Made by a program: the position numbers and the translations under genes
Notes under the pieces: model-generated
What the model saw: only the letters and a program-made list of their open reading frames with translations
Databases searched by the model: none
What the model was told of the DNA's origin: nothing
Shown: positions 26,499 to 34,063 of the stretch, in pieces
Numbering within the stretch: the first letter of the stretch is position 1
Layout of the letters: each line of letters starts with the position of its first letter
Assembly (NCBI GenBank): GCA_934454405.1
Contig: CAKSFN010000005.1
Span: 1 to 64,000 of the forward strand
Direction of reading: 5' to 3'
DNA: 64,000 nt
From: an uncultured Eubacteriales bacterium
GTDB lineage: Bacteria > Bacillota > Clostridia > Oscillospirales > UBA644

Positions 26499-26684
26499 TT
26501 ACCAACTTGCCTTCTTCACGCCGGGGATCTGACCTTTATAAGCAAGTTCACGGAAGCAGATGCGGCATACGCCGTACTTTCTGAGATAACCGTGAGGTCT
26601 GCCGCAGATCTTGCATCTGTTATATGCTCTGGCGGTGTATTTGGCAGGCTTCTGCTGTTTCAAAATCATAGCTTTCTTTGCCAT
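26499..26684 (-). CDS. rpsZ: 30S ribosomal protein uS14, zinc-binding type Z
   Basis: The 61-aa short form carries C24, C27, C40 and C43 in RCKICGRPHGYLRKYGVCRIC, the zinc-dependent S14 of Gram-positive bacteria. Any zinc-independent paralogue would be elsewhere. Confidence 0.98.
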   Translation of the reverse strand: MAKKAMILKQQKPAKYTARAYNRCKICGRPHGYLRKYGVCRICFRELAYKGQIPGVKKASW

Positions 26685-26698
26685 ATTCAGTTGCCTCC

Positions 26699-27238
26699 TT
26701 ATTTCGCAAACGGCGCGCCCATAAGGCTCAGAAGCTCTTTTGCTTCCTCGTCCTTGGTTGCCGTTGTAACGAACATGATATCCATTCCGCGAACCTTGTC
26801 AATTTTGTCATACTCGATTTCGGGGAAGATAAGCTGTTCCTTGATACCGAAAGCGTAGTTGCCGCGTCCGTCGAACGCTTCGCCGTTGATGCCGCGGAAG
26901 TCGCGAACTCTGGGAAGAGCGAAGTTGAAGAGTCTGTCTATGAACTCATACATTCTGTCGCCGCGAAGAGTTACTTTGACGCCGATGGGCATTCCCTTAC
27001 GGAGTTTGAAGTTTGCAACGGACTTTCTCGCCTTGCAGACAACCGGATGCTGACCGGTGATAACCGCAAGGTCCGCCATGGCGGAGTCTATGACCTTTGA
27101 ATTATCTTTTGCGTCACCGCAAGCGATGTTGATAACAACCTTGTCCAGCTTGGGGATCTGCATGGGGCTCTTGTACTCGAATTTCTTCATGAGCGCGGGA
27201 GCAACTTCGCTTCTGTAATAATCTTTAAGTCTTGCCAT
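26699..27238 (-). CDS. rplE: 50S ribosomal protein uL5
   Basis: The 179-aa 5S rRNA-binding protein has the N-terminal PKLDKVVINIACGDA strand, the ITGQHPVVCKARKSVANFKLR segment and GIKEQLIFPEIEYDKI near the end, all conserved in L5. Confidence 0.98.
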   Translation of the reverse strand: MARLKDYYRSEVAPALMKKFEYKSPMQIPKLDKVVINIACGDAKDNSKVIDSAMADLAVITGQHPVVCKARKSVANFKLRKGMPIGVKVTLRGDRMYEFIDRLFNFALPRVRDFRGINGEAFDGRGNYAFGIKEQLIFPEIEYDKIDKVRGMDIMFVTTATKDEEAKELLSLMGAPFAK

Positions 27239-27260
27239 TTTAAGTCGTCCTCCCTCTCAA

Positions 27261-27566
27261 TTAAAATTCCGCATTGCATTTTCTGCAATATCTGATTTTT
27301 TTGTCGCCGTCAAGCTTGTAAGCGGGGCGCACGGCCTTGCCGCACTTCGGGCAAACAAGCTGAACTTTGCACGCGTAAAGCGCTCCGTCGGTTTTAACGA
27401 TGCCGCCCGTTTCACCCTGTTTTCTGGGTTTGACGTGCTTCGTAACCTGGTTAACGCCTTCAACGATAACTTTTTTCTCCTTCGGAGAAACGGCAACGAC
27501 CTTGCCTTTGCCGCCCTTTGCCTTGCCGGAGAGAACTACAACGGTATCACCTGTTTTAATATGCAT
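27261..27566 (-). CDS. rplX: 50S ribosomal protein uL24
   Basis: The 101-aa assembly-initiator protein opens with a KOW domain (IKTGDTVVVLSGKAKGGKG) and ends with CPKCGKAVR...YCRKC, a C-terminal zinc site found in many Clostridia and absent from E. coli L24. Confidence 0.98.
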   Translation of the reverse strand: MHIKTGDTVVVLSGKAKGGKGKVVAVSPKEKKVIVEGVNQVTKHVKPRKQGETGGIVKTDGALYACKVQLVCPKCGKAVRPAYKLDGDKKIRYCRKCNAEF

Positions 27567-27581
27567 AACGCGGTTCCTCCT

Positions 27582-27950
27582 TTACAGAACTTCGGGAGCC
27601 AGAGAAAGAATCTTTGTATACTCTTTGTCTCTGAGTTCTCTCGCGATGGGCCCAAAGATACGGGTGCCTCTGGGGTTTTTGTCGTCTTTGATTATAACCG
27701 CAGCGTTTTCGTCGAACTTGATATACGAACCGTCTGCTCTTCTGAGTCCTTTTACGGAACGAACAACAACGGCTTTAACAACTTCGCCCTTCTTAACCGT
27801 TCCGTTGGGAGCGGCTTTCTTGACGCTGCAAACAACTACGTCGCCGATGTTGGCGAACTTTCTGCCGGAGCCGCCGAGGACTCTGATGCACATAAGTTCT
27901 TTGGCACCGGTGTTGTCGGCAACTTGCAGATATGTCTGCTGTTGAATCAT
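27582..27950 (-). CDS. rplN: 50S ribosomal protein uL14
   Basis: The 122-aa protein starts MIQQQTYLQVADNTGAKELM and has the IRVLGGSGRKFANIGDVVVCSVK core. In E. coli it is the first gene of the spc operon; here a 117-nt structured gap separates it from rpsQ. Confidence 0.98.
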   Translation of the reverse strand: MIQQQTYLQVADNTGAKELMCIRVLGGSGRKFANIGDVVVCSVKKAAPNGTVKKGEVVKAVVVRSVKGLRRADGSYIKFDENAAVIIKDDKNPRGTRIFGPIARELRDKEYTKILSLAPEVL

Positions 27951-28067
27951 AATAATTCTCCTTTACTTAACTGAGTATACTCGCTTTCGCTTGGCGACCG
28001 CCGCGACGCGGACAGTCACCGTGCGCATACGGAATTATTAAGCGTTTGTCGAAGCCGACACGCTTTA
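27951..28067 (-). promoter_or_regulatory. 117-nt structured spacer between rpsQ and rplN
   Basis: Right after the rpsQ stop, AAGCGT plus GTCG pair with CGAC plus ACGCTT (28040-28065), followed by AATAATT. A second hairpin GGTGAC/GTCGCC encloses CCGC/GCGG (27993-28020), and GAGTATACTC (27973-27982) is a perfect palindrome. No protein is encoded. The position matches the S10/spc boundary, so partial termination or regulation is plausible but unproven. Confidence 0.45.
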
Positions 28068-28322
28068 TTATTTCGCCTTTTCAACGATCTCAACGATACG
28101 CCATCTCTTGTCTCTGGACAGAGGTCTCGTTTCCATAACAAGAACCTTGTCGCCGACGCGGCATTCGTTGTTTTCGTCGTGTGCCTTGAGCTTGTACGTG
28201 GAACGCATAACCTTTTTGTAAACAGGATGTCTGTAATGTTCCTGAACAGCTACAACGACCGTTTTATCCATTTTGTCGGATACGACAAGACCTATTCTGG
28301 TCTTTCTTAAAGATCTTTCCAT
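28068..28322 (-). CDS. rpsQ: 30S ribosomal protein uS17
   Basis: The 84-aa OB-fold protein has RKTRIGLVVSDKMDKTVVVAV and the MRSTYKLKAHDENNECRVGD segment of S17. It follows rpmC by 22 nt. Confidence 0.98.
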   Translation of the reverse strand: MERSLRKTRIGLVVSDKMDKTVVVAVQEHYRHPVYKKVMRSTYKLKAHDENNECRVGDKVLVMETRPLSRDKRWRIVEIVEKAK

Positions 28323-28344
28323 CGTTATTTACCTCCTGTTCAGA

Positions 28345-28545
28345 TTACGCGTTTTTCTTTTCGTTAAGGACCGTCATAACAACGGCGATTTCCTTACGAA
28401 CGGACGCAATACGCATGGGATTGTCGAGCTGATTCGTCGCATGCTGGAAACGAAGAGCAAAGATCTCCTCTTTAAGTTCCCCGAGTTTCTTTTCAAGATC
28501 CTCAACGGAAAGCGCCTTGATGGCTGCAAGATCCTTCTTTTTCAT
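28345..28545 (-). CDS. rpmC: 50S ribosomal protein uL29
   Basis: The 66-aa two-helix protein contains EKKLGELKEEIFALRFQHAT and the NPMRIASVRKEIAVVMTVL helix. Its ATG shares one base with the rplP stop. Confidence 0.98.
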   Translation of the reverse strand: MKKKDLAAIKALSVEDLEKKLGELKEEIFALRFQHATNQLDNPMRIASVRKEIAVVMTVLNEKKNA

Positions 28546-28976
28546 TATGCGTCACCTCCAACTTCGAAATCGGATTTCTTAACGAACTTGGTTTTGATGG
28601 GAAGCTTGTGACCTGCAAGACGCATAGCTTCTCTTGCTATCTCCTCGGTAACGCCTTCCATTTCGAACATAATGCGGCCGGGTTTAACAACCGCCACCCA
28701 ATATTCGGGAGAACCTTTACCGGAACCCATTCGGGTCTCAGCCGGTTTTTCGGTTATCGGCTTATCGGGGAATATCTTTATCCAAACCTTACCGCCTCTT
28801 TTGATGTATCTCGTCATCGCGATACGGGCAGCCTCGATCTGGTTTGCGGTGATCCATGCCGGCTCGGTCGCAACAAGACCGTACTCGCCGGAGGACAGCT
28901 TGGTTCCTCTCGTCGCCTTACCGGTAAGACGTCCACGGTGAACTCTTCTATATTTTACTCTTTTTGGCATTAACAT
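28545..28976 (-). CDS. rplP: 50S ribosomal protein uL16
   Basis: The 143-aa protein starts MLMPKRVKYRRVHRGRLTG and has the PDKPITEKPAETRMGSGKG signature next to the A-site tRNA elbow. GGAGG nine bases before the ATG at 28976 supports this start, so the gene begins 29 nt inside the 3' end of rpsC. Confidence 0.98.
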   Translation of the reverse strand: MLMPKRVKYRRVHRGRLTGKATRGTKLSSGEYGLVATEPAWITANQIEAARIAMTRYIKRGGKVWIKIFPDKPITEKPAETRMGSGKGSPEYWVAVVKPGRIMFEMEGVTEEIAREAMRLAGHKLPIKTKFVKKSDFEVGGDA

Positions 28977-29640
28977 GGCGTCTTTCCTCCCTTACTTCGA
29001 GTTTCTTGCCTGCGTTGAGGATCTCACCCTTGTAGATCCAAACCTTTACGCCGATGCGGCCGTAGGTCGTTGCGGCTTCGGCAAAGCCGTAATCGATATC
29101 GGCGCGGAGCGTCTGCAGAGGAATGGTTCCCTCGTGATAATGCTCGGAACGCGCGATCTCGGCGCCGCCGAGACGGCCGGCAACGTTGGTTTTTATACCC
29201 TTTGCGCCCGCCTTCATTGCTCTGTCGATGGCGGAGCGGGTCGCTCTTCTGAAAGATATTCTCTTTTCAAGGTCAAGAGCGATTCTTTCCGCAACGAGCT
29301 GCGCGTTAAGATCCTGTCTCTTCTCCTCGATTATCGTAAGAGCAACGGGTTTGTTGATGAGCTTTTCAATGCTCTGTCTGAGTTTTTCGATTTCGGTGCC
29401 GCCCTTGCCGATAACCGCGCCGGGTCTCGCGCAATGAACGAAAACCTTAACTCTTTCGTTGTTTCTTTCTATCTCAATCTTCGGAACTCCGGCAGATGCG
29501 ATCTTCTTCTTGACGAACTTTCTGATCTTGTCATCTTCAACGACGAGATCGCCGAATTTTTCATCGCGAACAAACCATCTGGAATCCCAGTTACGGATAA
29601 TGCCTACTCTCAGGCCGTGCGGGTTAACTTTCTGTCCCAT
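28948..29640 (-). CDS. rpsC: 30S ribosomal protein uS3
   Basis: The 230-aa protein has the N-terminal MGQKVNPHGLRVGIIRNWDS, the KH domain with ARPGAVIGKGGTEIEKL, and the GAEIARSEHYHEGTIPLQTLRADIDYG-type C-terminal fold (shortened here). It is about 12 residues longer than Bacillus S3; the extra basic tail is encoded in the overlap with rplP. Confidence 0.98.
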   Translation of the reverse strand: MGQKVNPHGLRVGIIRNWDSRWFVRDEKFGDLVVEDDKIRKFVKKKIASAGVPKIEIERNNERVKVFVHCARPGAVIGKGGTEIEKLRQSIEKLINKPVALTIIEEKRQDLNAQLVAERIALDLEKRISFRRATRSAIDRAMKAGAKGIKTNVAGRLGGAEIARSEHYHEGTIPLQTLRADIDYGFAEAATTYGRIGVKVWIYKGEILNAGKKLEVREERRHVNAKKSKI

Positions 29641-29653
29641 AATGTCTGTCCTC

Positions 29654-29989
29654 CTATTCTTTCTCTGCCAAGATCATTGTGACGTGAGATGATCTCTTCA
29701 GTATTCTGTCGGCGCTTCCTCTTGCTCTCGCCATAACTCTCTTCATCGTTTTGGCGGGGTCGACATAGCAAGTCTTGACATAAAGCTTGGAAACATCCAT
29801 ATTGTGGTTGTTTTCAGCGTTTGCCATTGCGGATTTCAGAAGTTTAAGCACCGGCGCAGCGGACGCGTTCGGAGTGTTCTGAAGAATCGCAACAGCCGTT
29901 GCGGCATCCTTACCTCTGACAAGATCAAGAACGATCTTGACCTTTCTCGGGGTAATACGGAGACCTCTTAAATAAGCCTTTGCTTCCAT
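29654..29989 (-). CDS. rplV: 50S ribosomal protein uL22
   Basis: The 111-aa protein opens with AKAYLRGLRITPRKVKIVLDL and ends with the extended-loop text KRVMARARGSADRILKRSSH that lines the exit tunnel, a macrolide-resistance site in other bacteria. Confidence 0.98.
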   Translation of the reverse strand: MEAKAYLRGLRITPRKVKIVLDLVRGKDAATAVAILQNTPNASAAPVLKLLKSAMANAENNHNMDVSKLYVKTCYVDPAKTMKRVMARARGSADRILKRSSHVTMILAEKE

Positions 29990-30013
29990 AATTCTCGTTT
30001 ACCTCCTTGCGCT

Positions 30014-30295
30014 TTACTTGCCGTTGTTGGACGTCTTGGAGCCTGCGTGGCCCTTGAACAGTCTCGTCGGCGCGAACTCGCCGAGTTTGTGTCCTACCAT
30101 GTCCTCGGTTACATATACGGGAACATGTTTTCTTCCGTCGTGAACAGCGAAGGTGTGACCTACGAACTCCGGGAAGATTGTGGACGCTCTCGACCACGTT
30201 TTAATAACGCGCTTCTCGTTCGTCTTATTCATTTCTTCGACCTTTTTCATAAGCGATGCTTCGACGTAAGGTCCTTTTTTAATGCTTCTGCTCAT
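30014..30295 (-). CDS. rpsS: 30S ribosomal protein uS19
   Basis: The 93-aa head protein has MSRSIKKGPYVEASLMKKV, TWSRASTIFPEFVGHTFAVHDG and the KLGEFAPTRLFKGHAG end. Standard length and position after rplB. Confidence 0.98.
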   Translation of the reverse strand: MSRSIKKGPYVEASLMKKVEEMNKTNEKRVIKTWSRASTIFPEFVGHTFAVHDGRKHVPVYVTEDMVGHKLGEFAPTRLFKGHAGSKTSNNGK

Positions 30296-30312
30296 ATCTC
30301 AACACCTCCCGT

Positions 30313-31146
30313 TTATTTCACATTTCTGCGTTTAACTATGAATTTATCGGACTTGTTCTTCTTGGAACGCGTCTTGTAACCCATAGCGGGCTTGCCCCAA
30401 GGAGTAACGGGTCCCGGTCTTCCGACGGGTGACTTACCTTCACCACCGCCGTGGGGGTGGTCGCAGGGGTTCATTACGGAACCGCGAACGGTAGGTCTGA
30501 TACCCATGTGGCGTTTTCTTCCCGCTTTGCCGAGGTTCACGTTTTCGTGGTCGGAGTTACCGACGATACCCACGGTCGCCTTGCAGTTAAGAGCGATCAT
30601 ACGAACTTCGCCGGAGGGAAGTCTGAGCTGAGCGTAGCCGTTCTCTTTTGCCATAACCTGTGCATACATTCCGGCAGCTCTTACAAGCTGAGCGCCTTTG
30701 CCGGGGTGCATCTCTACGTTGTGAACGAGAGTACCGAGGGGAATGAACTCAAGCGGCAGGCAGTTGCCCGGTTTGATGTCGGCTTCAACGCTGCTTCTGA
30801 TCTTATCGCCTACGGAAAGTTTATCCGGAGCGATGATATACGCTTTTTTGCCGTCCTCATACTGAATGAGAGCGATGTTTGCGCTTCTGTTGGGGTCGTA
30901 CTCGATAGATACAACCGTTGCTTCCGCATCGGTGGTGTTTCTCTTGAAATCTATCAGTCTGTATTTTCTTCTGACTCCGCCGCCCTTATGACGAACGGTG
31001 ATTCTTCCGTAGTTGTTACGTCCGGAATGTTTTTTGAGGCTTACGAGGAGCGATCTTTCGGGCTTCTTCGCAGTTATCTCTTCAAAAGTCAGAACGGACA
31101 TTCCTCTTCTGGAGGGAGTCGTCGGCTTATAAACTTTAACTGGCAT
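30313..31146 (-). CDS. rplB: 50S ribosomal protein uL2
   Basis: The 277-aa protein near the peptidyl-transferase centre has KKHSGRNNYGRITVRHKGGG and the conserved MNPCDHPHGGGEG loop with the His long implicated in activity. It follows rplW by 15 nt. Confidence 0.99.
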   Translation of the reverse strand: MPVKVYKPTTPSRRGMSVLTFEEITAKKPERSLLVSLKKHSGRNNYGRITVRHKGGGVRRKYRLIDFKRNTTDAEATVVSIEYDPNRSANIALIQYEDGKKAYIIAPDKLSVGDKIRSSVEADIKPGNCLPLEFIPLGTLVHNVEMHPGKGAQLVRAAGMYAQVMAKENGYAQLRLPSGEVRMIALNCKATVGIVGNSDHENVNLGKAGRKRHMGIRPTVRGSVMNPCDHPHGGGEGKSPVGRPGPVTPWGKPAMGYKTRSKKNKSDKFIVKRRNVK

Positions 31147-31161
31147 CTGTCTTCCTCCTTA

Positions 31162-31464
31162 TTACGTCAGGCTGTCGAAGAACGGAATCGTCTTCGAATC
31201 TTCGGTGAGCGTGACGATCGCTTTTCTGTAAGCGGCGGTCTTGCCGGAGGTGTAACCTCTTCTGCGTTCCTTGCCTCTGCAATTCATCACGTTGACGGAC
31301 TTAACTTTCGTACCCTTGAAAAGAGTCTCAACCGCTTCCTTGATCTCAATCTTGTTAGCGTCTTTTGCGACCTTGAAGGTGTACTTGCGTTGGCTACGCA
31401 TAATGTCCATGGATCTCTCGGTAACAACCGGAGCAAGGATTATATCCTGTGCAAACTTACTCAT
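31162..31464 (-). CDS. rplW: 50S ribosomal protein uL23
   Basis: The 100-aa tunnel-exit protein, docking site for trigger factor and SRP, has AQDIILAPVVTERSMDIM and KIEIKEAVETLFKGTKVKSVN. Its ATG shares one base with the rplD stop. Confidence 0.98.
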   Translation of the reverse strand: MSKFAQDIILAPVVTERSMDIMRSQRKYTFKVAKDANKIEIKEAVETLFKGTKVKSVNVMNCRGKERRRGYTSGKTAAYRKAIVTLTEDSKTIPFFDSLT

Positions 31465-32096
31465 TATGCATAAACCTCCTCTGTTTTATTTACGGCATCT
31501 TTCGTCATAATAAGAACGTCGTGCTTGATGATGTCGTATACGTTAAGGGTGTTGACATAAAGCGTCTTAACGCCCTCGATGTTTCTTGCGCTGCTGATAA
31601 CCACGTCGTTTGCGTCGGATTTTGCGTCAACAACGATGAGAGCTTTTTTGCCCGCAGCGTTGAGAGCCGCAAGAACCTCAACCATTTTCTTGGTCTTCGG
31701 AGCGTCGAACGCGAGACTGTCAACAACGATGAATTCCTCGGCTGCAACCTTGGAGGAGAATGCGGATTTGAGAGCGAGTCTCTTCGCCTTCTTGTTCATC
31801 GCGATTCTGTAGCTGCGCGGCTTGGGACCGAGCGCTACGCCGCCGTGCGTCCACTGCGGTGCGCGGATGGAGCCCTGACGAGCACGGCCTGTGCCCTTCT
31901 GTCTCCAAGGCTTTCTGCCGCCGCCTCTGACTTCTGTTCTGGTCAGAGTGGACTGAGTGCCCTGACGCTGATTTGCAAGATACTGTTTAACTGCCTCGTG
32001 GATAACGATGGGGTTAACGGGAACAGCGAATATTCCGTCATTGAGTTCGATGGTGCCGGCTTCGGCGCCTTTCATATCATAAACTTTGTAGTTCAT
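31464..32096 (-). CDS. rplD: 50S ribosomal protein uL4
   Basis: The 210-aa protein carries the tunnel loop segment GGGRKPWRQKGTGRARQGS and the C-terminal domain ending near IIKHDVLIMTKDAV. In E. coli L4 represses its own S10 operon at the leader; here the S10 leader is unusually long, so the same idea deserves a test. Confidence 0.98.
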   Translation of the reverse strand: MNYKVYDMKGAEAGTIELNDGIFAVPVNPIVIHEAVKQYLANQRQGTQSTLTRTEVRGGGRKPWRQKGTGRARQGSIRAPQWTHGGVALGPKPRSYRIAMNKKAKRLALKSAFSSKVAAEEFIVVDSLAFDAPKTKKMVEVLAALNAAGKKALIVVDAKSDANDVVISSARNIEGVKTLYVNTLNVYDIIKHDVLIMTKDAVNKTEEVYA

Positions 32097-32113
32097 CTGT
32101 CATATCCCCCTTC

Positions 32114-32752
32114 CTACGAGCGCTTTTTGACTGCGGTCTTAACTGCAACGAGACCGCCGTTGGGACCGGGTACGGCACCCTTGATGGCGATGAGGTTGTT
32201 TTCCGCATCAACTTTAACAACTTCCAGGTTCTGGATCGTAACCTGAACGCTGCCCATGTGTCCGGGCATGCCCTTACCCTTCATAACTCTGGAGGGGTCG
32301 GTGTTCGCGCCCATTGAACCCTGGTGTCTGTGGTAACCGGAAGTACCGTGCGATGTCGGCTGTCTGTGGAAGCCGAGACGTTTGATGGTGCCCTGGTAAC
32401 CGTGACCCTTGGAAACGCCCGTGACGTCGATCTTGTCGCCCGCCGCGAAGGTGTCCGCTTTTATGATGTCACCTACGTTAAGTTCGGAGGAGTTATCAAG
32501 TTTGAACTCTTTAAGAACTCTCTTGTAAGCAACCTGCGCTTTGTCAAAATGACCTTTTCTCGGTTTAACGACCAGTTTTTCTCTGAGATCTTCAAAACCG
32601 AGCTGTACGGCATCGTATCCGTCGGTGTCGGTCGTTTTCTTCTGCACAACAACGCAGGGACCGCACTCAACAACGGTTACGGGAACGACATTTCCGGCTT
32701 CGGTGAAAAGCTGCGTCATGCCGATCTTTCTGCCAATGATTCCTTTTTCCAT
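32114..32752 (-). CDS. rplC: 50S ribosomal protein uL3
   Basis: The 212-aa protein starts MEKGIIGRKIGMTQLFTEAG and has the central extension GFHRQPTSHGTSGYHRHQGSMG that reaches toward the peptidyl-transferase centre, including the glutamine region methylated in some species. It is 17 nt before rplD and 130 nt after rpsJ. Confidence 0.98.
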   Translation of the reverse strand: MEKGIIGRKIGMTQLFTEAGNVVPVTVVECGPCVVVQKKTTDTDGYDAVQLGFEDLREKLVVKPRKGHFDKAQVAYKRVLKEFKLDNSSELNVGDIIKADTFAAGDKIDVTGVSKGHGYQGTIKRLGFHRQPTSHGTSGYHRHQGSMGANTDPSRVMKGKGMPGHMGSVQVTIQNLEVVKVDAENNLIAIKGAVPGPNGGLVAVKTAVKKRS

Positions 32753-32882
32753 TTTAGAAATACTCCTTTCGGTTATTGGTTGGCGTCTGCCAACTTGACC
32801 GCGTTCGATTTTTTCATCGACGGGAATAGCTTTTGGCGGTTAGCTATCATAAAACCTGTCATGGCAAAAGACAAATTTGTTT
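32753..32882 (-). promoter_or_regulatory. 130-nt rpsJ-rplC spacer with three successive hairpins
   Basis: In transcript order there are ATAGCT/AGCTAT (32826-32847), TCGAT/ATCGA (32805-32820) and GTTGGC/GCCAAC with an AGAC loop (32779-32794), all perfect stems. They lie between the rpsJ stop and the AAGGAG site of rplC. Other gaps on this side of the operon are 13-24 nt, so the segment is likely to have a role in RNA processing or regulation (inference). Confidence 0.5.
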
Positions 32883-33194
32883 TTACTGTTTAACTTCCAT
32901 CTCAACGCCTGCGGGAAGTTCGATTCCCATAAGCGCTTCAACGGCTTTCTGATTGGGTTTGATCACGTCGATAACTCTTTTGTGAGTTTTCGTCTCGAAC
33001 TGTTCTCTGGAGTCCTTGTACTTGTGAACCGCGCGCAGAATGGTGATAACTTCACGATCTGTCGGCAGGGGTACGGGACCTGAAACGGTTGCGCCGAATC
33101 TCTTTGCAGTTTCAACTATCCTTGCAGCTGACATATCAATGAGATTGTGGTCGTAAGATTTCAGACGGATTCTGATCTTTTCCTGTTTAGCCAT
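32883..33194 (-). CDS. rpsJ: 30S ribosomal protein uS10
   Basis: Starting at MAKQEKIRIRLKSYDHNLID the protein has 103 aa, the standard length; the frame remains open upstream but contains the GAGGAGG ribosome site. The TAKRFGATVSGPVPLPT segment is characteristic. S10 is a 30S head protein and also part of the Nus antitermination complex. It is the first gene of the super-operon. Confidence 0.98.
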   Translation of the reverse strand: MAKQEKIRIRLKSYDHNLIDMSAARIVETAKRFGATVSGPVPLPTDREVITILRAVHKYKDSREQFETKTHKRVIDVIKPNQKAVEALMGIELPAGVEMEVKQ

Positions 33195-33584
33195 TGTAAA
33201 TGTTCGCCTCCTCATATTATTCGGGTCTCTGCCCTTTTTTTTGTGGGCTTTCAAGACCCATCAAAGTATGGAGATGAATAACCGAACACTCAAAGCCTGA
33301 TCTTATGTGTTTTCTTGCCTTTGCGCAAAAAAATGCCGGGACAAGGCAAACCTATCCCGAACCATAAAACTTGCCGAGTGGTAAAGCGGCGCAGGCGTTT
33401 TTCGACGGCGAGAGTAATTGTCGCCGTTTCGCAACGTAAGAAACGCAGCCGTCCGCATTACATCAACTAAATTCGGTATTTCATCCAATGTGTTGGATAA
33501 TGCTCGCGCGGAATTCTCTGTCACCTTTACCGGGGTGAATTTCAGTAACCTCCGCGGTCGTCGCACCTTTGCATTTTTGCCATG
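33195..33584 (-). promoter_or_regulatory. Long structured 5' leader of the S10 super-operon
   Basis: About 390 nt separate the predicted start site from the rpsJ ATG. Inverted repeats seen: 33483-33498 (ATCCAA/TTGGAT); 33405-33411 with 33421-33427, which competes with 33425-33430/33440-33445; 33337-33341 with 33355-33359, which is topologically exclusive with 33315-33321/33343-33349; and a two-part hairpin GGGTCT-GCCC/GGGC-AGACCC (33223-33259) 7-8 nt before the GAGGAGG site. Competing stems are the usual sign of a switch. I do not recognise a known riboswitch or a T-box. Confidence 0.55.
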
Positions 33585-33590
33585 CAAGTT

Positions 33591-33620
33591 ATTATAACAT
33601 ATATTATATAAGTTTGTCAA
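33591..33620 (-). promoter_or_regulatory. Sigma-A promoter of the S10-spc-alpha super-operon
   Basis: A perfect TTGACA and a perfect TATAAT are separated by 18 nt in an A+T-rich context on the minus strand. It is the only strong promoter upstream of rpsJ. The stretch 33621-33893 upstream has no gene or repeat that I can support. Confidence 0.9.
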
Positions 33621-33893
33621 TAGAAAAACTGCATTTTCTCGGCTTTTCAGGTGAATTTTTTGTAACATCGCGCCCGTTTTGAGCGCAAATTTCATTTTTG
33701 TCACTTTTCAACAATCTTTCGGAGCAATTTTCTCCTTTGCAGACAACGCCTTTCGCACACACGGAGCGGAGGTAAACATTGTTTTTATACGCCTCCCTTT
33801 TCAGGAGCATACCGACAAGCGACGAAAAGCGAACGGCGACCGCGGCGGCACTTTTCAGCACACATGGGAAGGTGGGAAACCTTAACCGCAAAA

Positions 33894-33926
33894 ATATATA
33901 CGCGCACATTACGCGCGCGTATATAT
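33894..33926 (-). terminator. Terminator after the dockerin hydrolase gene
   Basis: On the minus strand a long TATATACGCGC-type stem pairs around a GTAATGT loop and runs into TTTTTG. It lies 138 nt downstream of the hydrolase stop and insulates the S10 promoter. Confidence 0.75.
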
Positions 33927-34063
33927 AATAAGGTAGACAATTTTGAAATCGGAGCATTCCCGCGAACCGTTTGCGGGGAATTCTTCCCCGATAGCGGACA
34001 AAGGCGATCGGAAACTCCGAAACCGCTCTTTACCCGATAATGAACAGAGACTTTTGCAAATAA

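Noticed and set aside
33542..33583. A 13-codon upstream ORF at the very start of the S10 leader
   Set aside because: The ATG lies at or within a base or two of the predicted transcription start and has no ribosome site; too short to support.
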